From Dillenia suffruticosa (taxonomy: Eukaryota; Streptophyta; Magnoliopsida; Dilleniales; Dilleniaceae), in the NCBI GenBank assembly GCA_033439265.1, contig JAVTVX010000019.1:19060039-19124038 (forward strand): 64,000 bases of DNA, read 5' to 3'. The position numbers were made by a program, and so were the translations under genes. The notes beneath the pieces were generated by a model that was given only the letters and a program-made list of their open reading frames with translations, was not told the DNA's origin and did not search any database. This document shows, one piece after another, positions 57,995-64,000 of the stretch; position 1 is the stretch's first letter; each line of letters starts with the position of its first letter.

Positions 57995-60435
57995 ATTATG
58001 TGAGAAAAAAAATGGAAAATAATACCAAATATCAGATATAAAGTATAGGAGGATTCTTACTTTTTTCTAAATAATTGCATTTTGTTAGAATAAAGTTGTC
58101 GACTTACCATAATTTTTGCTCAATTTATTATTTTCATATACTCTGTGTTATAAGTAAGTCTTTCCTTTCTGCGTATATTCTAGATATGTTCAACCCATGT
58201 CTCTCTCTCCGTGATGTCGAATCCGGAGATATATTTAGAAATGCATGCCTTTCTAAAATATGAGATTGAACTAATCAAAAATTGGATATATGAAATATAA
58301 TTTTAATAAGAATTATCATGATAATAAATAAATGATTATGTTAGAAGGAAAAATATATCAAAAAGTGAATACTTTTGATATTTTGATTTTATCATTCAAA
58401 ATAATAACAATATTGATTGAGATATAAATCATAGGATTCAAGCGGATTAAATGAAATAGAGAAGAGTGTGGAGTTTTTTACAATCGTACGATATCGTTGT
58501 ATTTGAATGATAGATCTATAGAAATACAGTAAAATCTGAACTATTCATGGCATTGAATGTTGTATTATTAAATAACAATATGAGTAGAAAATGATTGTAT
58601 TTGAAATGAAGATATTTAAATAAATGTATGGTGAAACTATAAGAGATAGAGTTAGAAACGAAAAAATTAATAATAAATAGAGAGTTAGATTAATTGTGGA
58701 TAAAATGTGAGAGTATTGTCGATGTGGTTCGGGTATGTGCAAACAAAGATTCAAAAACGTACTACTTAGGAGAATCGAGAATTTAAATACATGAAATTTA
58801 ATAAAACGTAGAGATAGATCATTAAAAATTTGAATATAAATTATTTGTAAAAATATGATAATTAAACATTTAGATGAGAAAATAATTTTAGATAGAAATA
58901 AATGACGTAAGAGAATTCGTACAAATTAAACTAATATTCTATATATATTTGTCTTTTAAATAATTAATCTTAATAATTAGGATTAAATTTCAATTTATTA
59001 TTGTTGTTGCGTGGCTTTCATAACCGATGCGGATTCAAATTCATTTAGTTGACCACAAGACTCAAAAATTGACATTGATTAATGATAGTATTTAAAATAG
59101 TAAAGATAATAAAAGGAATGCGAAATAAAAAATATTATATTTAACTTTTAAAGATAAAAATAAAATTTAAAATTATCTTTTTGTCTCAAATAAAAATAAA
59201 TTAAACTTTGATATATTTTTTTGACATAGAAATGAGATTGAGATAAAAACAATTTGATTTTTTTTTAACTTTTTTTTAAAATAAATTATCGTTATCCGAT
59301 AATCAAATTAGATCTAATTAGATCCAGTTTATTCATACTAGATTCATAAGAGATAAAATTCTTATAATATATATTTTTTTATACATAAATGTCAAAATCA
59401 AAGCTTCAATTTAGAAAAAATCAGCATTCAACTATAAAATCAAGTCGTGGGTCCAACTTTGCCCTTACACAAATCTCTCTGTCCTTCAAACCATTCGTTT
59501 TCTTAGAGCTGCCGGTCAATAGAGTTAAATAAGAATTTTTTGCAAAGGCGCAAGGACTCGGTCATAGATTCAAAATAATTTTGATATAATATTAAAAAAA
59601 GAAAAACCAAAAAATAAATATAAGTGATTTAGTATTGTAAAAAATAAAAGTAATTATATAACATATTTCTATTTGATACATTGTTTAAAATTTAAAAATA
59701 ATAACTAACATTTTAAATAATTTAATTTATGCAAATTTGTTCAATAAAGAGAGACGACTAATAATTTATTATTCTTTTAAAAAAAATCTAAATAAAGTAA
59801 TTTATTTAAATAACTTCTATTTCTTTATAATTTTAATAATTATAGAAATAAATATTACTTTATTAATTAACAAACTCTTCTTAAAAAAATTTGCCTCGGG
59901 GGAATGGACCGTCGGCTTTCTCGGTTTACCCGTGCTGTCCGTTCTCTTGTCATCTAGCTAGCCGTTTGGAGTACGAGTCCAAAGGGATGAGCCCACATGG
60001 AAAAGAACAATGAAAATTTAAAAATACTCAAAAGATATATTTTATTTCCGTCACTACGCTCGTATTTTCTAAATAAAATAATTAATATATAAAAATTAAT
60101 TTTTAAAAAATAAATTTTGAATTTTCACTGCCCTACACATACGCAGACTCAAATGTTTTCTTTACGGTGGATTGTCCTTTGGCGCCAAGATAAAAGGGTA
60201 TTTTAGTAATTGAAAACACGTCATGTGGGACTTTCCAGATTGAAATGACGTGCCTTTGGAATCTTTGACACGGCACGGCATGATTTTTTGTTTTTTTCAT
60301 TTATGTCGTGTCTGATAAGGCTGGTGACCTTGACCTCCCATCTAACCCGTTAATTTCCTCGTAACTTGCAAGAAATTTCGCCACCTAACTTTGTAGGTGA
60401 GCTAACAGTCTATGATCAATTATCTCCCTCACTCA
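57995..60435 (+). repeat. Older tandem duplication, arm D2
   Basis: It is the partner of D1 and is interrupted by an RTE fragment at about 58380-58960. Near 59880-59960 it keeps a stretch (CTCGGGGGAATGGACCG) missing from D1, before the shared TCTCTTGTCATCTAGC text. The arms are about 5.45 kb apart. Confidence 0.85.
58380..58960 (+). mobile_element. RTE-type LINE fragment inserted in D2
   Basis: Plus-strand translation in broken frames gives the RTE C-terminal end, including ALNVVLLNNNMSRK (about 58550) and KMxEYCRCG (about 58700). It interrupts the D2 text between AATGCATGCCTTT and the GATTCAAATTCATTTA block. It is absent from D1, so it was inserted after the D duplication. Confidence 0.75.
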
Positions 60436-60955
60436 CCGCTAGGGCCGCCGGTGGAGCTTCCAAAGCCAACTTTTATTTATCATTATTTTTTATTACACAA
60501 ATATTTGAATATCCTGTCACGAAATAAAACAGGGGTTATGATAATTAAAATGTTCTCTTAAGAACAAATTCGAACTTTTATAAAATCTCGAACTCGGTTG
60601 ATTTGAAACTTTATGAACTCGAGTTTGAGCCGATTTGTCAAAGTTTGAAAAATAGAAATTCCAACTCGATCCAAAAAATTAAAAGAGACTCAAGTTCATT
60701 TTGGTTTAGACTTGATCCCAAATCATAAATTTTATTTTTATATTTTAAATTTATTTTATATTATAATAAGTATAAAATAAAAATATATTAATTATTTAAA
60801 ATAAAATATAAAATAAATACCATCATATCAAATTAAGAAGTATACAATATTATAAAAATTAAAAATAATAGTATTATGAAATTTTAAAAATTATATCAAG
60901 AATAATGAATTAAATTTATCAAAATCACTATAAAATCTATAATATTTTTAAAAAC

Positions 60956-61005
<50 letters not shown>

Positions 61006-62269
61006 TTTAAACGGGTCGAGTTCATCGGTATTAGACTCGATTCATAATTAAAACGGATCTAAATAATAGATATTAAATCCTAAAATGAGCCAAGCACGGC
61101 CCGTGTTTATATGTTGCCGGTCCTACTCACAACATATAAATAAATAAGCTAATTGGAAATTGCTTTTGCCTGAGGCTGTTAGGTTAGAAGTGGGGAGAGG
61201 CTGTTAGTGTTGCGATGCCTTGCCGACAATCCCGCATTGATGCGGGATCTACGGCTTTGGAACTCGTCACGCATCTTAATTTCATGCGATTAGGTATTAT
61301 AATTAAAATCATATTAAATTATTAATACTTATATAATCTCGAGCAGTGATGCAATTGGCTTTATATTTTATATGAACTAAATTATAAGTTTTTGCTAAGC
61401 TCTACATACAGACCGTACAAAGACACTTCACCCTTTCTCGGGTTTTATTTCTATTGCATTTAATTTACGACCCTACATAGTGATCGTGCGTAAGAACTTC
61501 ACATAGGCGGACACTCTTTGGTACTTTGGTAAGCTCACAAGACCCGCACGTGGGGTAAAAGAACTTAATTTAACAAACAAATGAAAAAAAAATAAAATAA
61601 AATGTTTGATATGGTGTTGTAGAAGAACTTTTTATTAATTAGGTATTTTTTTTTAAAAAACAAATAAATTCTTTTTTGTTGACAGAAAATATGGCTGATT
61701 GAGGAGGAGCAATTCAGTCCGGTCTCTGTGCTTCATGGTCTAAGAGTTGCGTTAGGGCACCTAATGCGCCATTGCGGTGTTTTTGCCGGTCAGGTCTATC
61801 TGTGATCGGTTGGGCCTGACTGCCTTCCTTCTTTTTTTTTTTATCACGCTATCCAGAATTATAATATAACTAATTTGATTCGAATATTTACGATTTTTAT
61901 TTATAAGATGGTATTAATTTTAAACTTAATTAAAGGATTTAATAATTCATTTTATTAAACTGACTTTCTGTTGCATGACCGCCTCTTTTTGCCACAGCCT
62001 CAATCGTTTGAAACAATGCGACAATAGTTGGGACAAGACAAACTGACACAGTTTTTTTGTTATACTGGTATTTGATTCCTAAAATCATTGAGTCGGGGAG
62101 AGGAGTTAAGACTATTAAACTACTCCTTTAAACGGATCTACACATATCTCATCATAGGAGTTGGTTGGGCCTTATATTTGTCAATTGATCCATCTGACTT
62201 GTCTTTTTTTCCCCTCAAAACCCATTTGTTTTTTTTTTTTGGTTGAAACCCATTTGTTTTTAGTACTAT
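60436..62269. other. AT-rich intergenic DNA
   Basis: No gene was recognised. It contains an (AT)n run at 60959-61002 and a GC-richer patch (61170-61280) of unknown nature. Confidence 0.5.
60959..61002. repeat. (AT)n microsatellite
   Basis: About 22 uninterrupted AT units. Confidence 0.97.
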
Positions 62270-62400
62270 TGTGCTTATGCAGGAGTCAACCAACTCCCAC
62301 ACATGGTTATTAGCCATGAAGTCTATCTCATTTTCACTTGCATCTTTCCATTTCTAAGAGGCTAGCAAACGTAAAGCTTCTTCCATCGGAAGCTTGATCT
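62270..62400 (-). pseudogene. Copia reverse-transcriptase relic
   Basis: Minus-strand translation reads MEEALRLLAS, a stop, then KWKDASENEIDFMANNHVWE and LVDS. This is the conserved N-terminal stretch of copia reverse transcriptase (xEAL...WKxAMxxEI..L..N.TWELV). About 130 bp is recognisable, and no LTR was found around it. Confidence 0.75.
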
Positions 62401-63693
62401 TCAGCATCCACAGATACACTCAAGAACTCTCCTTTTATCTCAAAATGTTCGCAAGGAACATTTCGAGGCTTGTTTCTATGTAACTGTGAAGTGCTCTTGC
62501 CTTTTTTTTTTGGTTATGATGTGCTCTTGCTATTCTTAAGAAGCTCGTGAGTTAGTTGTGTTTTCGCATCCGAGATACAGTGCACTATCCTGAGTTTCCT
62601 CCTACTTATTCAGTTCAAGACTCCACTTCATATTGATAAGTGCGAAGTGGCCCAAGTGGATGAGACAAGCGAATCATATTTTATCTTGTGTTTCCTTTGC
62701 TGTTTTGGGCCTGCGGCCCCTTCCCGAATTAAAAAAAATGAATAAATAAAATCCTTGGCAATTTTTTATTTTTTTTGTTGCGTGAAACACTTTTCCACCT
62801 ATCTGTATTCGAAATTATATTACGACTAATCGGATCCAAACTGCAGTCAAACCCCATTTTAGATGAAAATTCTCTCAATATAGTTGTTTTTATTTTCGAG
62901 ATTTGATATTAAGAAATTATTCTTTCCGGTAGGCCGATTGGCAACGTAGGTATATGAACAACTACATGAGCATTATCAACCTCTTAAGGTATGTAATATC
63001 GGCATTTTAAAATAGGCTCGAACGATTTCAGACTTGACCTATCATATCATTATAAGATTGTTATCGAGAAAAAATAATTCTGTAACACATCGATCCTCTA
63101 ATTTTCACCCGTTTAGCAATTATACAGAGGGAAACAAAGAGGTTCCGCCCTTTCTCCCCATTGTAATCGGGTGATCCAGGAATTTCCCTATAACTTTTTC
63201 AATTTATTCCTTATTTTTTGTATGACAGTGAGACACTTCAAAATAGGTAATGCTTACAATAGTCATTTTGCAATATAAGTATTGATATTTATACAGTTGT
63301 GGCTGTCATCATCCAACGGTCATCTAAAACAAATAACGATCCAACAATCACAATTCTATTATTCACGCAAATCCTTTGATAACTTGTGAGTTGCCTTGCT
63401 TAAACAATAGATTCAAAAAGATGGAGATGAATCGAAATTATGTCAGATCAGATCGATTTCTAGATCTGGTGGGATGTATGAAGTTTGCTCTCTTCCTCTT
63501 TGCATTTATGGGTTTTTTTTTGTTTTTTTTTGTTTTTTTTGGTATAGATCGGGATATGTGCAATATAAATCACAGCCTTGATAAATATTGCCTTTGATCA
63601 AACTGAGTCTCTAGTTTTATTCTGAAATTTCACATGAAAAAAATATGGAGATATTTAAATTATTTGTGTCTCCTATAATTTACGGCTACATAA
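62401..63693. other. Intergenic DNA, no gene seen
   Basis: Part of it (to about 62700) may belong to the same copia relic, but no further domain is readable. T8G runs lie at about 63512-63540. A 73-codon ORF at 63376-63597 is unrecognised. Confidence 0.45.
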
Positions 63694-63706
63694 ATTCATA
63701 CAATAT

Positions 63707-63926
63707 ACCGACGTGGGTTGAGTCAACTGGATGTGGAGTTGAGTACCCTTAAATATGATCGAAATTCGACTCCCGTTGGAGCATTGGCTTCCCATATGTA
63801 TGGAGTGTTTTTCGTTGAGAGACCCGTCATCCGAAAAGAGCCACTGTGGTGGTTGGTCCGGATTAGTCGTGCCGAAACTCAGGATACCGGGAGTTGTTCA
63901 AGATATGGTACTTAAAAAAAAAAAAA
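63707..63926 (+). mobile_element. tRNA-derived SINE with target-site duplications
   Basis: A 220-bp unit is flanked by ATTCATACAATAT (63694-63706) and ATTCATAGAATAT (63927-63939), one mismatch in 13. The head has a tRNA-like A box (GTGGGTTGAGTCAACTGG) and a B box (ATTCGACTCCC). The tail part reads GGTTGGTCCGGATTAGTCG, text I associate with plant SINE 3' regions. It ends in about 14 A. It is non-coding: the 65-codon ORF across it is incidental. Confidence 0.85.
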
Positions 63927-64000
63927 ATTCATAGAATATTAGTAGAAAATCTTCGTTGGTATACCTAGTAATTTACATAATCCGAGTGCTTGAAGCTTCG

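Overview
The window is nuclear DNA of a flowering plant. It is AT-rich and dominated by transposable-element relics of plant families: Ty1/copia, a gag-only Ty3/gypsy-like element, L1-type and RTE-type LINEs, a tRNA-derived SINE, and CACTA-like subterminal repeats. It also carries plant-style CT-rich leaders, microsatellites and a few short plant genes. I cannot name the species. There is no operon, CRISPR array or prokaryotic feature.

Layout. (1) 1-30840 is a head-to-tail segmental duplication. Unit A (about 1-16609) and unit B (about 16610-29789) are followed by the start of a third unit C (29790-30840). Each full unit carries a convergent pair of small three-helix membrane-protein genes: a plus-strand member (A1 6771-7283; B1 20331-20843, ORFs identical base for base) and a minus-strand member (B2 23909-24439 intact; A2 split into 9488-9825 and 14568-14766 by a 4.7-kb copia element with both LTRs). 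Unit B also holds an inverted, decayed copy of the plus-strand member (22460-22872) and a 3.5-kb block missing from A. Unit A holds a 3.2-kb block missing from B. (2) 30841-37244 is a degenerate copia element with a 3' LTR but no recognisable 5' LTR. It sits where unit C stops matching unit A. (3) 37245-40124 is a dispersed-repeat copy plus AT-rich DNA with no gene. (4) 40130-43960 is a minus-strand gag-only LTR element with two LTRs. (5) 44150-46110 is an RTE LINE relic (minus). (6) 46150-47350 has CACTA-like hairpin repeats surrounding a GC-rich island with a tRNA-like head. (7) 47351-50677 is a 5'-truncated L1 LINE whose ORF2 is nearly readable. (8) 51060-51581 (minus) is an intact third member of the small membrane-protein family. 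(9) 52545-60435 is a second, older tandem duplication (D1 52545-54938, D2 57995-60435). Between and inside its arms lie RTE fragments, a dispersed-repeat copy and an exon-like fragment. (10) 60436-64000 is AT-rich, with a copia reverse-transcriptase relic and a SINE with target-site duplications.

The only convincing host genes are the membrane-protein family members (A1, B1, B2, the gene at 51 kb, plus broken A2 and the inverted pseudogene). They share an N-terminal RQ-x-KRV motif, a WW-x-PF motif at the second membrane segment, a YQL motif after it, and a C-terminal LMLYAC segment. I do not know their function. The plus-strand leaders appear to be transcribed from a TATA box about 2.5 kb upstream and to contain introns. 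All identities and alignments were judged by eye.
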